The notes beneath the pieces are model-generated. The model had not been told where the DNA came from. It ran no database searches and was given only the letters and a program-made list of their open reading frames with translations. 64,000 nucleotides of DNA, taken from an uncultured Coriobacteriaceae bacterium. Its GTDB lineage: Bacteria > Actinomycetota > Coriobacteriia > Coriobacteriales > UMGS124. The stretch lies in NCBI GenBank assembly GCA_900539345.1, contig UQBS01000004.1, forward strand, positions 24,425 through 88,424, read 5' to 3'. Both the position numbers and the translations under genes were made by a program. Positions 8,261 to 16,811 of the stretch are shown piece by piece (within the stretch, counting starts at the first letter, position 1; each line of letters begins with the position of its first letter).

Positions 8261-9502
8261 CTATGCCTGCCCGTCTTGCGTTCTGCGGCGCATTCGCAGC
8301 TCGGAGCCGCTCATGAGCACCCCGTCGCCGAACTTTCCGCGCAGCGCGTCCTTTGTGCCTGCAATCTTCTCGCGCCGCTCGCGTTCGTGGTCGAGCTGCT
8401 CCACATCGTCAAAGAGGCTTGCCTGCTGCAGGCCTTCCTGCCAGTTCGACACCCCTACACCTAAAAGTCTCACGTGCTCGCCGGGGCGCCAGAGCTGGCC
8501 CAGGAGCTCCCAGGCTACGGGGAGGATGTCGTGCTCGTCGTCCACGCGTCGCTCCAGTGTCTGCTGCGCCGTGCGTGTGTGCCCGAACTCCTGGCAGCAT
8601 TTCACGCACACGCAGCGGCCCTTGAGCCCCTTTGCGCGAAGGCGACGCGCTGTCTGTGCGCATACCGACGCCAGGGCGTCGCGGACCTCCTCGGCCCCTG
8701 TGAGGTCGTGGACAAATGTGCGCTCGTTCGACACGCTCTTGGTTTCTGCGCGCAGGGAGTAGTCTTGCACGGGGGAGGGGTCGATGCCACGTGCCCGTGC
8801 GGCAAGCGATGCGCCCATGCTGCCCAGTTGCGCCAGGGTCGCCGCGTCGGCCTGTGCCAGGGCTCCGAGCGTGCATATGCCGAGTCGCTCGAGCGTGGCG
8901 GCGGTCTGCGGCCCCACGCCTGGCAGGGCCCGCACGCCCATGGGGGCCAAGAAGTCGGCCTCGCAGCCGGGATACACCACCGTTGTGCCGTTGGGCTTGT
9001 TGCGCTCGCTTGCGATCTTGCTCACCGTCTTGCTGGTGGAGAGCCCGATCGAGCACGTGATGCCCAGGCGCTGCACTGCCGCGCTGATGCGGGCGCAGAC
9101 CTCGACTGGGTCGGTGCACGAGAAACGCCCTGGTGTCACGTCGAAGTACGCCTCGTCCACGCTCATCTGCTCCATGTAGGGCGTCTCGTCGAGAATGAGG
9201 CCCATCACCTGGCGAGACACCTCGTTGTAGCGCTTGTGGCGGCCCTGCACCCAAATGGCGTCGGGACACAGGCGCTTTGCCTGCGCAGAGGGCATCGCCG
9301 AGTGCACGCCGAACTTGCGCGCCTCATAGGAGCACGTGGACACGACGCCGCGCTTGTCGGCGTCGCCGCCCACAATGAGGGGAAGGCCCCGCCACTCTGG
9401 GTGGTCGAGCACCTCCACCGAGGCGAAGAACGCGTCGAGGTCGAGAAGCCCCACCGCTCTGCCCTGCCATGTTGTGTGTATGTCCGAAGCAATCTTTTCC
9501 AT
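8261..9502 (-). CDS. dinB: DNA polymerase IV (Y-family)
   Basis: Translesion polymerase. Catalytic carboxylates lie in LLDLDAFFASVE (Asp21, Asp23) and MSVDEAYFD (Asp116, Glu117). The thumb helix-hairpin-helix is at LPGVGPQTAATLERLG. The C-terminal QASLFD motif (near residue 372) matches a beta-clamp-binding peptide. 413 residues is family-typical. I saw no actinobacterial LexA box in the upstream 60 bp, so SOS control is not evident. It is transcribed towards comF, with 91 bp between the stops. Confidence 0.95.
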   Translation of the reverse strand: MEKIASDIHTTWQGRAVGLLDLDAFFASVEVLDHPEWRGLPLIVGGDADKRGVVSTCSYEARKFGVHSAMPSAQAKRLCPDAIWVQGRHKRYNEVSRQVMGLILDETPYMEQMSVDEAYFDVTPGRFSCTDPVEVCARISAAVQRLGITCSIGLSTSKTVSKIASERNKPNGTTVVYPGCEADFLAPMGVRALPGVGPQTAATLERLGICTLGALAQADAATLAQLGSMGASLAARARGIDPSPVQDYSLRAETKSVSNERTFVHDLTGAEEVRDALASVCAQTARRLRAKGLKGRCVCVKCCQEFGHTRTAQQTLERRVDDEHDILPVAWELLGQLWRPGEHVRLLGVGVSNWQEGLQQASLFDDVEQLDHERERREKIAGTKDALRGKFGDGVLMSGSELRMRRRTQDGQA

Positions 9503-9883
9503 GCCGTAAGTATACGACGTGCGCAGGACACATCGGGCTTTGGTATGCTAAGCGGGTTCTCCTCGTGTCTGTGGTTGCGGGGGAGCCCCTGCGGGGGCGA
9601 ACCTTAGTCCAAGGCAAACGCGGCCAAAAGGATCCACGTAAGCCACCCGCGTGCGCGCGGGGGTGAGCATGGCGCGTCCTAGAAGTAAGTCGTGCCGCCC
9701 GTATACTTTGAGGGCAAACAGCCCCGCGGGCGAGAGGGCCTCCAGTGAGGGCGCCGCGGCGTCCGTAGCGAAAGCCCCAGCACGCGAGTGTGGGGTCAAA
9801 TACCAGGTCAGGCGAGGGGAACGCTTGACAAGCAAGTTGGGGCGCGCCTGGTGCGCCCCCTGATGAGGCAGGAGCCTGCGAAG
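9503..9883. other. 380-bp gene-free region with GC-rich hairpins
   Basis: Lies between divergent dinB and the solute-binding protein gene. There is no convincing ORF. A -10-like TATGCT (9544-9549) on the + strand precedes a hairpin-forming segment (GGTTGC to GCGAACC, 9573-9603), and a second hairpin (GGGGCGC/GCGCCCC) occurs at about 9839-9859. Part of the region (about 9655-9690) loosely resembles the central bubble of 6S RNA, but I could not pair the two ends. It may be a structured leader or a small RNA. Confidence 0.35.
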
Positions 9884-10834
9884 ATGTACCAGACGATGAC
9901 GCGCCGCCGTTTTGTGGCGGGGTTGGGTGCGGCTGCGGCGATGGGCCTGGCGGCCCTGTGCACGGGTTGCGCAAACTACCCATCCACCCAGGAGGCTCTG
10001 GGCAACGTCAAGCAGGTCTCGAGTCTGCCGGCGGGCGCTACGCTTGAGCAGGGCGTCCTCACGGTGGGCGTCAACACCTCCAATGCCCCGTATTGCTGGC
10101 CCACTTCCGACGGCACCCGCCTGCAGGGCATCGACGTCGACGTGGCCCTTGCCCTGGGCACGCAGCTGGGCTGTGAGGTCAAGTTCGTCAACGTCGGCGC
10201 CACCTACAACGGCGCGGCGGGCGGCACGTGCGACATCGCCATGGGAGTGAGCACCTCCACGCTGCCCGGCAGCGAGGTCCTCGTGGGCAACTATGCCGAG
10301 TCGGCACCTGCCGTCTTTGCCCGCAACTTCTCCGGCACGCTTTCTGATACCGACCTCGAAGGTGCCATGGTCGGCGTGCAGAACGACTCCGCGAGCGCCC
10401 GCGCCACCCAGCAGGCGGCTCCCGGCGCCCAGCTCAGCGGCTTCTCCACGCTCAACGATGCCTTTGCGGCGCTTGAGTCGGGCGGCGTGGCCTATGTGGC
10501 GTGCGACTCGTTCATGGGCGGCTATTTGGCCATGGGTTATTCCGACATCAGCCTGGCTGCTGCCTTCTACCTGGCCGATGCGCGCGGTGTGGCCATCGCC
10601 GCCACCAACACGAGCCTGCCCTCCGCGGTGACGTCGGCGTTCGACGCGCTCACCCGTTCGGGCGAGCTCGATGCCATCCGCAAGCGCTGGGTCGGCGACC
10701 TCGCCACCATCTCCTCTTCCAACCAGCTCGTCATCAACGGCGTCGCCCAGCAGTATGCCGACGCCCAGGCCGCGCAGGCGGCTGCCGATGCGGCTGCGGC
10801 CGAGGTGTCCCAGGAGGGCGAGGGCGAGGAGTAA
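9884..10834 (+). CDS. Extracellular solute-binding lipoprotein (amino-acid type, family 3), orphan
   Basis: A twin-arginine-like N-terminus (TRRRFVAGLG) precedes a hydrophobic run and a lipobox-like LCTGC, so the protein is probably exported and lipidated. Residues ~45-300 follow the family 3 periplasmic-binding fold: LTVGVNTSNAPYCW, GIDVDVALALG, CDIAMGVST, LEGAMVGVQNDSA and a closing IRKRWVGD. The ATG at 9884 (or 9896, MTRRRF) is preferred over an upstream in-frame GTG because it starts directly before the signal peptide. No permease or ATPase gene is adjacent. The C-terminus is an Ala/Glu-rich tail. The ligand cannot be read from the sequence; amino acids are the usual substrates. Confidence 0.87.
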   Translation: MYQTMTRRRFVAGLGAAAAMGLAALCTGCANYPSTQEALGNVKQVSSLPAGATLEQGVLTVGVNTSNAPYCWPTSDGTRLQGIDVDVALALGTQLGCEVKFVNVGATYNGAAGGTCDIAMGVSTSTLPGSEVLVGNYAESAPAVFARNFSGTLSDTDLEGAMVGVQNDSASARATQQAAPGAQLSGFSTLNDAFAALESGGVAYVACDSFMGGYLAMGYSDISLAAAFYLADARGVAIAATNTSLPSAVTSAFDALTRSGELDAIRKRWVGDLATISSSNQLVINGVAQQYADAQAAQAAADAAAAEVSQEGEGEE

Positions 10835-10956
10835 TCGCGCCCCTGGTGACAAAACGGCCACTTTCTATCTGCCACCATTTGCCGCAGTCACGCACATATT
10901 CTGTCAAAGATGGGGTATGCTTTGGCTATCCAGTAAGTCGAGAGATAGGAGCGAGT

Positions 10957-11550
10957 ATGAACATCACCGTTACCGGTCGTGGCGTCGAAGTCACCGCTGC
11001 CATGCGTTCTTACGTCGAGGAAAAGCTCCAGGCTGCCACCAACGTGCTTGATATGCCTATGGAAGCCGAGACCGTGCTGCGCGTCGAGCACAACCCGTCC
11101 AACCCGGTTCCCCAGGTCGTTGAGGTCACCGTGCGTGTGAAGGGCGCCGTCGTGCGTGTCAGCGAGGCCGCTGTGGACATGTACGCCGCCATCGACCTTG
11201 CGGCCGACCGCGTTTCCCGCCAGCTGCGCAAGTACAAGACGCGCGTCGTCGACCGTCGTCAGCGTGGCGCTGCTCCTGCGCCTGCCAGCGAGGTTGACCT
11301 TGCCGATCTCATCGAGCAGCCTGCCGAGCCCGCTGCCGAGGAGGACTCCGAGGAGATCCTGCGCGAGAAGCTCATCGAGTTCACCGAGCTCTCCGTTGAC
11401 CAGGCCCTGCTCCAGACCGATCTGCTCGGCCACGACTTCTTCGTGTTCACCAACAAGGACACGGGCGACGTCAACGTCATCTACCGTCGCAAGGACGGCG
11501 GCTTCGGTATTCTGAAGCCGATTGCCCCCGCGCCCGCGATGGCTCAGTAA
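10957..11550 (+). CDS. hpf: Long-form ribosome hibernation promoting factor
   Basis: The N-terminal S30AE domain (residues 1-~105, MNITVTGRGVEVTAAMRSYVEEKL) binds the 30S decoding region. The C-terminal dimerisation domain (~140-197; ELSVDQALLQTDLLGHDFFVFTN, VIYRRKDGGFGILKP) lets long HPF form 100S ribosome dimers. The ATG at 10957 has GATAGGAG just upstream; the frame is open further 5' but without family similarity. 197 residues is normal. A strong terminator follows at 11573. Confidence 0.95.
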   Translation: MNITVTGRGVEVTAAMRSYVEEKLQAATNVLDMPMEAETVLRVEHNPSNPVPQVVEVTVRVKGAVVRVSEAAVDMYAAIDLAADRVSRQLRKYKTRVVDRRQRGAAPAPASEVDLADLIEQPAEPAAEEDSEEILREKLIEFTELSVDQALLQTDLLGHDFFVFTNKDTGDVNVIYRRKDGGFGILKPIAPAPAMAQ

Positions 11551-11572
11551 CAGGCAAGTCAATCGAGTTTCG

Positions 11573-11607
11573 GGCGGGGCGGCCTGCGTGGTCGCCCCGC
11601 CTTGTTT
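11573..11607 (+). terminator. Rho-independent terminator after hpf
   Basis: The stem GGCGGGGCG (11573-11581) pairs with CGCCCCGCC (11593-11601) and is followed by TTGTTT. It sits 15 bp before the degV start, so degV needs read-through or its own promoter. Confidence 0.75.
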
Positions 11608-11622
11608 CATGAAAGGTGCCCT

Positions 11623-12561
11623 ATGGCAGCTGTGTCGCACTTCAAGACGTTCTCGACCCATCCCGCCTGTCGCATCATCCTCGACTCCACCTCCGCTGTC
11701 ACCGATGGGCTTGCCGAGCGTATGGGCGTCGATGTGGTGGAGTTCCCCTTTGTCATGGCTGACGGCCAGCATTGGGATGACCAGTACAAGTCGATAGGAG
11801 CCAAGGAGTTCTACGATAGGATGCGCGCCGGCGAGCGCGTCTTGACGAGCGCCGTCCCTACGGGCGAGTTCGTGGAAATCTTCCGCGTCTGCGCCGAAGA
11901 CGGCGTTCCCACGATGTACCTTTCGCTTACCGGAGGCCTTTCGAGCTCGGTGAACGACGCTCGCCAGGCCGCGTCCCTTTTGAAGGACGAGCATCCGGAT
12001 TTCGACCTTGCGGTCATCGACTCCTGCGCTCCTTCCCTCACGGCGGCCCTTCTGTGCCAAGCGGCATGCAAGCTACGCGACGAGGGCAAGACGATGCGTG
12101 AGATCGTCGAGTGGGTTGAGGCCAACAAGCACCGCATCCACGGCTACTTCACCCTCGAGTCGCTCGATTGGCTCGTCGCCGGCGGCCGCGTGCCCAAGGC
12201 GGCCGCGTCCATCTCCGCCGTGCTCGACATGAAGGCCGACCTTACCTATGACCTCGACGGATCGCTTACGCTGACGGGCGTGTCGCGCGGCCGCAAAAAG
12301 GCTCTCAAGGGCCTCGTGAAGAAGTTCAAGGAGTTCTATCGCGGTGACGCCGAGCACATGATTGGCATCGTCGACGCCGACGATGCCGAGGCAGCCGACG
12401 AGGTGGAGGAGATGGTGCGCGCCGAGCTGGGCGATGCCTGCCCCTCCATACAGCGCTTCACGCTCGATCCCACTATCGGTGGCCACGTCGGTCCCGGAAT
12501 GGTGGCCTTGGCCTTTTGGGGCACCGACCGTGCGCAGGACGCGCGGGCTTCCAAGCGATAA
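11623..12561 (+). CDS. DegV family fatty-acid-binding protein
   Basis: DegV/FakB-like fold: CRIILDSTSAVTD at the N-terminus, SAVPTGEFVEIF, the LSLTGGLSSSVNDARQAA lipid-site loop, VIDSCAPSLT, and the C-terminal GGHVGPGMVALAFWG. FakB proteins present bound fatty acids to a FakA kinase for phospholipid synthesis; no fakA is nearby. The ATG at 11623 has GAAAGG at 11611-11616; an in-frame TTG upstream falls inside the terminator hairpin and is unlikely. 312 residues is slightly above average because of the C-terminal tail. Confidence 0.9.
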   Translation: MAAVSHFKTFSTHPACRIILDSTSAVTDGLAERMGVDVVEFPFVMADGQHWDDQYKSIGAKEFYDRMRAGERVLTSAVPTGEFVEIFRVCAEDGVPTMYLSLTGGLSSSVNDARQAASLLKDEHPDFDLAVIDSCAPSLTAALLCQAACKLRDEGKTMREIVEWVEANKHRIHGYFTLESLDWLVAGGRVPKAAASISAVLDMKADLTYDLDGSLTLTGVSRGRKKALKGLVKKFKEFYRGDAEHMIGIVDADDAEAADEVEEMVRAELGDACPSIQRFTLDPTIGGHVGPGMVALAFWGTDRAQDARASKR

Positions 12562-12615
12562 CACACGTTGTTTCGACGGGGCGCCTGCGGGCGCCTCGAC
12601 TGTGAAAGGACATCC

Positions 12616-13728
12616 ATGACCTCAAAGCGCACGATAGCTTTCATCGGCTGCGGCACGATGGGGGCCGCTATGGCGGGCCACCTCATCGACGCCGGCCATG
12701 AGCTGCGCGTATTCAATCGCACTCCCGAAAAGTGCGCCCCCCTCGTTGCCCGTGGGGCCCAGCTTGCTCCCGACGTCGCCTCCGCCGTGCGTGATGCCGA
12801 CGTCGTCATCACCATGGTGGGCACCCCTGTCGACGTTGAGGACCTCTACCTGAGTCACGACGGCATTCTCGAGGTCAGCGCGCCCGGCTCCTACCTCATC
12901 GACATGACCACGTCCTCCCCGCAGCTTGCGCGCGACATCTCGGAGGTCGCCGAGCTCTCCGGCAAACATGCCTTCGACGCCCCCGTCACGGGCGGCCCCC
13001 AGGGTGCGGCGGCGGGTACGCTCACCATCTTCTGCGGCACCGACGCCGAGACGCTCGCCGGTGTGCGCGACGTGCTTGCCTGCATGGGCTCGAAGATCGT
13101 GTGCTTCGGCGCGGCCGGCAAGGGCCAGCTTGCCAAGCTCGCCAACCAGACGGCGCTCGCCGGCGCGATGGTGGGCTTCGCCGAGGGCCTTGCCTTCGCC
13201 AAGCAGGCGGGCCTTGATCTTGCCCAGACGTTTGATGCCCTCGCCGGCGGCATGGCCGACTCCAAGGCACTTTCGACCTTTGGGCCCAAGGTGCTCGCGG
13301 GCGACTACGCGCCTGGCTTCACGGTCGACCACTACGTGAAGGACATCGACCTTATCGAGCAGGCAGCCGAGTCCATGGAGCTCACGCTTCCCGGTGTCGA
13401 CACGGCGCGCGACCTCTATGGCGTGCTTTCTGCGATTGGCGCAGGCAAGCTCGGCACCCAGGCTGTTGCCCTCATGTATGAGGATGAGCAGACCTGCGCC
13501 AGCCATGGCCTGGATTGGTCGGCCCTGGGTACCTCTGATTTTGACGAGGACGAAGAGCATGGCCATACGGGTAGCGATACCTGCGGTTGCGACCATGACC
13601 ACAATCACGGCGACGCCAGCAGCCATAACCATGACGTCGATGATGACGACGAGGATTTTGAAGACTTTGATTTTGCCCAGGCCTATGGCCTGGAGAGTTT
13701 CTACGACCCGTCCGGGTCTCGAGAGTAA
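12616..13728 (+). CDS. NAD(P)-dependent 3-hydroxyisobutyrate/2-hydroxy-3-oxopropionate dehydrogenase-like protein with His/Asp-rich tail
   Basis: Residues 1-~295 match the beta-hydroxyacid dehydrogenase family: dinucleotide motif FIGCGTMGAAMAGHL, the substrate loop DAPVTGGPQGAAAGTL, the catalytic Lys in KLANQTALAGAM, and VDHYVKDIDL. The preferred substrate cannot be told from these motifs. From ~310 to the end is an unusual tail of alternating His, Asp and Cys (HGHTGSDTCGC, then DHDHNHGD, then a run of Asp/Glu) that looks able to bind metal. The ATG at 12616 has GAAAGGA at 12604-12610. The leader contains a GGGGCGCC/GGCGCCTC hairpin at ~12578-12597. rlmKL follows after 17 bp. Confidence 0.88.
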   Translation: MTSKRTIAFIGCGTMGAAMAGHLIDAGHELRVFNRTPEKCAPLVARGAQLAPDVASAVRDADVVITMVGTPVDVEDLYLSHDGILEVSAPGSYLIDMTTSSPQLARDISEVAELSGKHAFDAPVTGGPQGAAAGTLTIFCGTDAETLAGVRDVLACMGSKIVCFGAAGKGQLAKLANQTALAGAMVGFAEGLAFAKQAGLDLAQTFDALAGGMADSKALSTFGPKVLAGDYAPGFTVDHYVKDIDLIEQAAESMELTLPGVDTARDLYGVLSAIGAGKLGTQAVALMYEDEQTCASHGLDWSALGTSDFDEDEEHGHTGSDTCGCDHDHNHGDASSHNHDVDDDDEDFEDFDFAQAYGLESFYDPSGSRE

Positions 13729-13745
13729 GGAAGGACCCTACGCTT

Positions 13746-16115
13746 ATGGGCACCGACATCGACAACACCGCCGCCGAGCTTGAGTTTGCGGCACTGTGCC
13801 CCGCAGGCTTCGAGGAGCCGCTCGCCCAGGAGCTCCATGGGCTGGGCGCGCACCGCATCAGGCCCTTGCGTGGCAGCGTCTCGTTCTACGGCGATCTTGC
13901 CTGCGCGTATCGGGTGTGCCTGTGGGCGCGCCTGGCAAGCCGCGTCACGCTCGTCTTGGGGCGCTACCCCGTGGCGAGCATCGACGAGCTGTACGAGGCC
14001 GCAAAGGCGTTCCCGTGGGAGCGCCACGTCGGCGAGAACGCCACCATCGCCGTTGAGGCGCACGGCGGCAACGACGGCGTGCGCGACATGCGCTTTGCGA
14101 CCCTGCGCGTGAAGGACGCCATCTGCGACCGTCTGCGCGAGCTGCGCGGCAGCCGTCCCTTCGTTGACGTCGACCGTCCCGACGTGCGCATCGTGGCCAC
14201 GGTGCGTGCCAACAAGACGCTCTTCTCGCTCGACCTGGGCGGCGGCTCGCTCATCGACCACGGGTATCGCGTGCCTTCCCGCGGCCGCGTCGCCTCTGGC
14301 CGTGCGGGTTTCGTGCGCGAGGACATGGCCGACCTGCTGCTCAACCTGGCAGATTGGACCAAGGTCTGCCGCCGCAACAACCGCGCCCATCTCGTTGACC
14401 CGCTCGGCACCTCGCCCGCGCTCGACGTCGAGGCCGCATGCATCGCTGCCGACCGCGCTCCGCGCCTGGTAAAGCGCTACTGGGGCTTTACTGGCTGGCT
14501 CGGTCATGACGCCCAGGCATGGGACGAGATTCTGCGCGACGCTCAGGCCCGCTTTGAGGCGGGGTGCGCGTGCGGTGTGCGCGTGAGCGTTGCCTGCACC
14601 GACCCCGCGGCACGCGTGGAGCTCGCCGACATGGCCAAGCGCGCCGGCGTCGACGGCCTGCTCGACGTTCAGGCCTGTGGTCCCGCCGTGCTCGACCTGG
14701 GGGAGGAGCGCCTGAGTGATCCCGTCGTGGTGTGCGCCCTGCCCGACGAAGGCATCGTGGGCCTCATGGGCGACCTGCCTGCCCGTCTGGCGGCCATGGC
14801 GGCCCTCACCCGTGGCGAGCAGCTGGCCGAGGCGCCCCTTGCGGCCCTCGTCACCACCGACATTCTCCAGCGCACGCTCTCCATCGAGCCCGAGGTTGTG
14901 TGCAACGTCATCAACGGCAAGGATGACGCTTCCATCCTCGTCTTCCCCAGTGCCGCCCAGGCTGCCCGCGCCATGGTGCAGAAGGCCGCGGCCGGCGTCG
15001 ACGCCAAGGACGAGGACGCTTCCCAGTCTGAGGGCGAGGCCCTCGAGGGTTCTCGTGCCGCCCAGGCCGCCCCTGCCCCGCAGCTCTTCCATACCATCGA
15101 CCTTCCCGGTGACGCCGGGCAGATCGACGTGCTCGTACCCGCTTCCGACCAGTTTGCGGCGCGCCTGCACAAGGCCGCCAAGGCTGCAGGCAAGTGGGCC
15201 CGCAGGGAGAACATCAGCTGTTACCGCATTTACGACGCCGACCTGCCCGATTACGCGGTGAGCATCGACCTCTACCAGGGAAGTGACATCACGCCTGGTC
15301 GTTGGGTTGTCATGAGCGAGTACGCTGCTCCTCGCGGCATCGACCAGAACCTGGCCCAGCGCCGTCTGGCCGACGCGCTCGCCATTACGCCGCGCGTACT
15401 CGGCGTTGACCCCGAGAACGTCTTCCTCAAGGTGCGCCGTCATTCCAAGGGTGGCTCGCAGTACTCCGAGCGCGTCCGTCAGGGCCGCACGGCCCTTGTC
15501 GAGGAGGGCGGCCTGCTCTTTGAGGTCAACTTCTCCGACTACCTCGACACCGGTCTCTTCCTCGACCACCGCATCGTGCGCTCGATGATTGCCGAGCGCG
15601 CGAGCCGCGTGCGTTTCCTCAACCTGTTTGCCTACACCGGCGCTGCCAGCTGTTATGCGGCTGCGGGTGACGCATACCAGACCACCACGGTGGACATGAG
15701 CAAGACGTATCTGGCGTGGGCGCAGCGCAACATGGAGCAGAACGGCTTCTCCGGCCCCATGCACGAGTACGTGCAGGCCGACGTCATGCCGTGGATCTCG
15801 CAGCAGCGCCGCACCGGCAACCGCTGGGACCTCATCTACATCGACCCGCCGACGTTCTCCAACTCCGCGCGCATGCACAAGCGCGGCTTTGACGTGCAGG
15901 TCGACCACTCCGAGCTCATCATCGGTGCATCGCGCCTTCTCACACGCACCGGCTCGATCATCTTCTCGTGCAACCTGCGCGGTTTTGAGCCCGACCTTGA
16001 GAAGCTCGACAAGGCCGGTATCGAGCTCGAGGACGTGACCGCCTCCACCATTCCGCGCGACTTCGAGCGCAACGCCCGCATCCATCACTGCTATCTGGCT
16101 CGTCGCGTTCGCTAA
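13746..16115 (+). CDS. rlmL: 23S rRNA methyltransferase RlmKL-like, RlmL catalytic half apparently degenerate
   Basis: 789 residues with the RlmKL layout. An N-terminal THUMP-like region (to ~170, ending FSLDLGGGSLIDHGYR) is followed by an RlmL-type Rossmann segment (~180-420) and a C-terminal RlmK methyltransferase (~450-789). RlmK motifs are intact: LDHRIVRSMI, NLFAYTGAASCYAA (AdoMet), and IYIDPPTFSNS (catalytic). In the RlmL half the AdoMet motif expected as DPMCGSGT reads DPLGTSPA, and the NPPYGER catalytic motif is replaced by CALPDEGI. RlmK makes m7G2069 and RlmL makes m2G2445 in E. coli; here only the RlmK half looks active. An Ala/Glu-rich linker separates the halves. A terminator follows. 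Confidence 0.9.
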   Translation: MGTDIDNTAAELEFAALCPAGFEEPLAQELHGLGAHRIRPLRGSVSFYGDLACAYRVCLWARLASRVTLVLGRYPVASIDELYEAAKAFPWERHVGENATIAVEAHGGNDGVRDMRFATLRVKDAICDRLRELRGSRPFVDVDRPDVRIVATVRANKTLFSLDLGGGSLIDHGYRVPSRGRVASGRAGFVREDMADLLLNLADWTKVCRRNNRAHLVDPLGTSPALDVEAACIAADRAPRLVKRYWGFTGWLGHDAQAWDEILRDAQARFEAGCACGVRVSVACTDPAARVELADMAKRAGVDGLLDVQACGPAVLDLGEERLSDPVVVCALPDEGIVGLMGDLPARLAAMAALTRGEQLAEAPLAALVTTDILQRTLSIEPEVVCNVINGKDDASILVFPSAAQAARAMVQKAAAGVDAKDEDASQSEGEALEGSRAAQAAPAPQLFHTIDLPGDAGQIDVLVPASDQFAARLHKAAKAAGKWARRENISCYRIYDADLPDYAVSIDLYQGSDITPGRWVVMSEYAAPRGIDQNLAQRRLADALAITPRVLGVDPENVFLKVRRHSKGGSQYSERVRQGRTALVEEGGLLFEVNFSDYLDTGLFLDHRIVRSMIAERASRVRFLNLFAYTGAASCYAAAGDAYQTTTVDMSKTYLAWAQRNMEQNGFSGPMHEYVQADVMPWISQQRRTGNRWDLIYIDPPTFSNSARMHKRGFDVQVDHSELIIGASRLLTRTGSIIFSCNLRGFEPDLEKLDKAGIELEDVTASTIPRDFERNARIHHCYLARRVR

Positions 16116-16123
16116 GTTTGTAT

Positions 16124-16183
16124 CCTCGCCGCTGGCCGTTTGTTTGGTTTTTGAGACAAGGGCCAGCGGCGAGGTGCCTTTTT
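16124..16183 (+). terminator. Rho-independent terminator after rlmKL
   Basis: Perfect 14-bp inverted repeat CCTCGCCGCTGGCC (16124-16137) and GGCCAGCGGCGAGG (16161-16174), followed by TGCCTTTTT. Confidence 0.88.
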
Positions 16184-16241
16184 CCTGCCCTTTTGACTAA
16201 AATGGGAGGTCTACATCAACCAAGTCAATCAGGGGGCAGCT

Positions 16242-16811
16242 ATGAGCGACATGTCAGCCGAAGAGCAGGTAATGCAGTTGTGGCAGCAGGCCCTTTCTGG
16301 CCGCAGCCGTAAGGAGCGTCAGATTGCCGCCCACGCCTTTGCCGTGGCAAGCGTTTCCGTTCCCGAAAAGGTTGCCGCCTATGCTGACGTTCTCGTGAGC
16401 GCCGTCGGGCGCCCCGAGGCCCAGACGCGCTGGGAGTCGCTTGACGCGCTTGCCCACATCGCGCCCTATGCGCCCGAGGCTGTCGCCGAGGCATTTACGA
16501 GTGCCGAAGACTGCCTGTTTGAGGAAGAGTCGGGCCTCGTGCGCCTCAATGCGTTCCTCTATTTTGTGAGCCTGGGCATGTGCGGCCCGGAGTGGTCGAG
16601 CAAGGCATGGCCGCTCATGGACGAGGCCATCCAGTGCATGCATGGCGACGAGGAGTATCCTGAGATGCTTCAGGCGCTCGTTGAGTTTGTCCAGGTCGAC
16701 ATCGACCCTGCGGTGCGTCAGGCAATTATCGACCGTCTCGCTTTTGATGCCCAGAGCGGAAAGGGCGAGGCCTCTATGCTTGCCCGCAAGGTGATTCAGG
16801 CGGCATGCTAG
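16242..16811 (+). CDS. Hypothetical HEAT/armadillo-like helical protein
   Basis: 189 residues, all-helical in appearance, with repeated pattern elements (ERQIAAHAFAVAS, TRWESLDALAHIAPYAPEAV, VRLNAFLYFVSLG, VRQAIIDRLAFDA) that resemble HEAT or armadillo repeats. No signal peptide, membrane segment or catalytic motif. The ATG at 16242 follows an AGGGGG-containing stretch (16231-16236). Its last 38 bp overlap the end of larC on the opposite strand. Function not recognised; such repeats usually mediate protein contacts. Confidence 0.75.
   Translation: MSDMSAEEQVMQLWQQALSGRSRKERQIAAHAFAVASVSVPEKVAAYADVLVSAVGRPEAQTRWESLDALAHIAPYAPEAVAEAFTSAEDCLFEEESGLVRLNAFLYFVSLGMCGPEWSSKAWPLMDEAIQCMHGDEEYPEMLQALVEFVQVDIDPAVRQAIIDRLAFDAQSGKGEASMLARKVIQAAC

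Noticed and set aside
9550..9760. 6S RNA
   Set aside because: Short resemblance to the 6S central region, but no closing stem between the two ends could be drawn; kept only as an unassigned region.
9548..10861. 437-codon minus-strand frame opposite the solute-binding protein gene
   Set aside because: The + strand frame has a signal peptide and binding-protein motifs; the minus frame has none.
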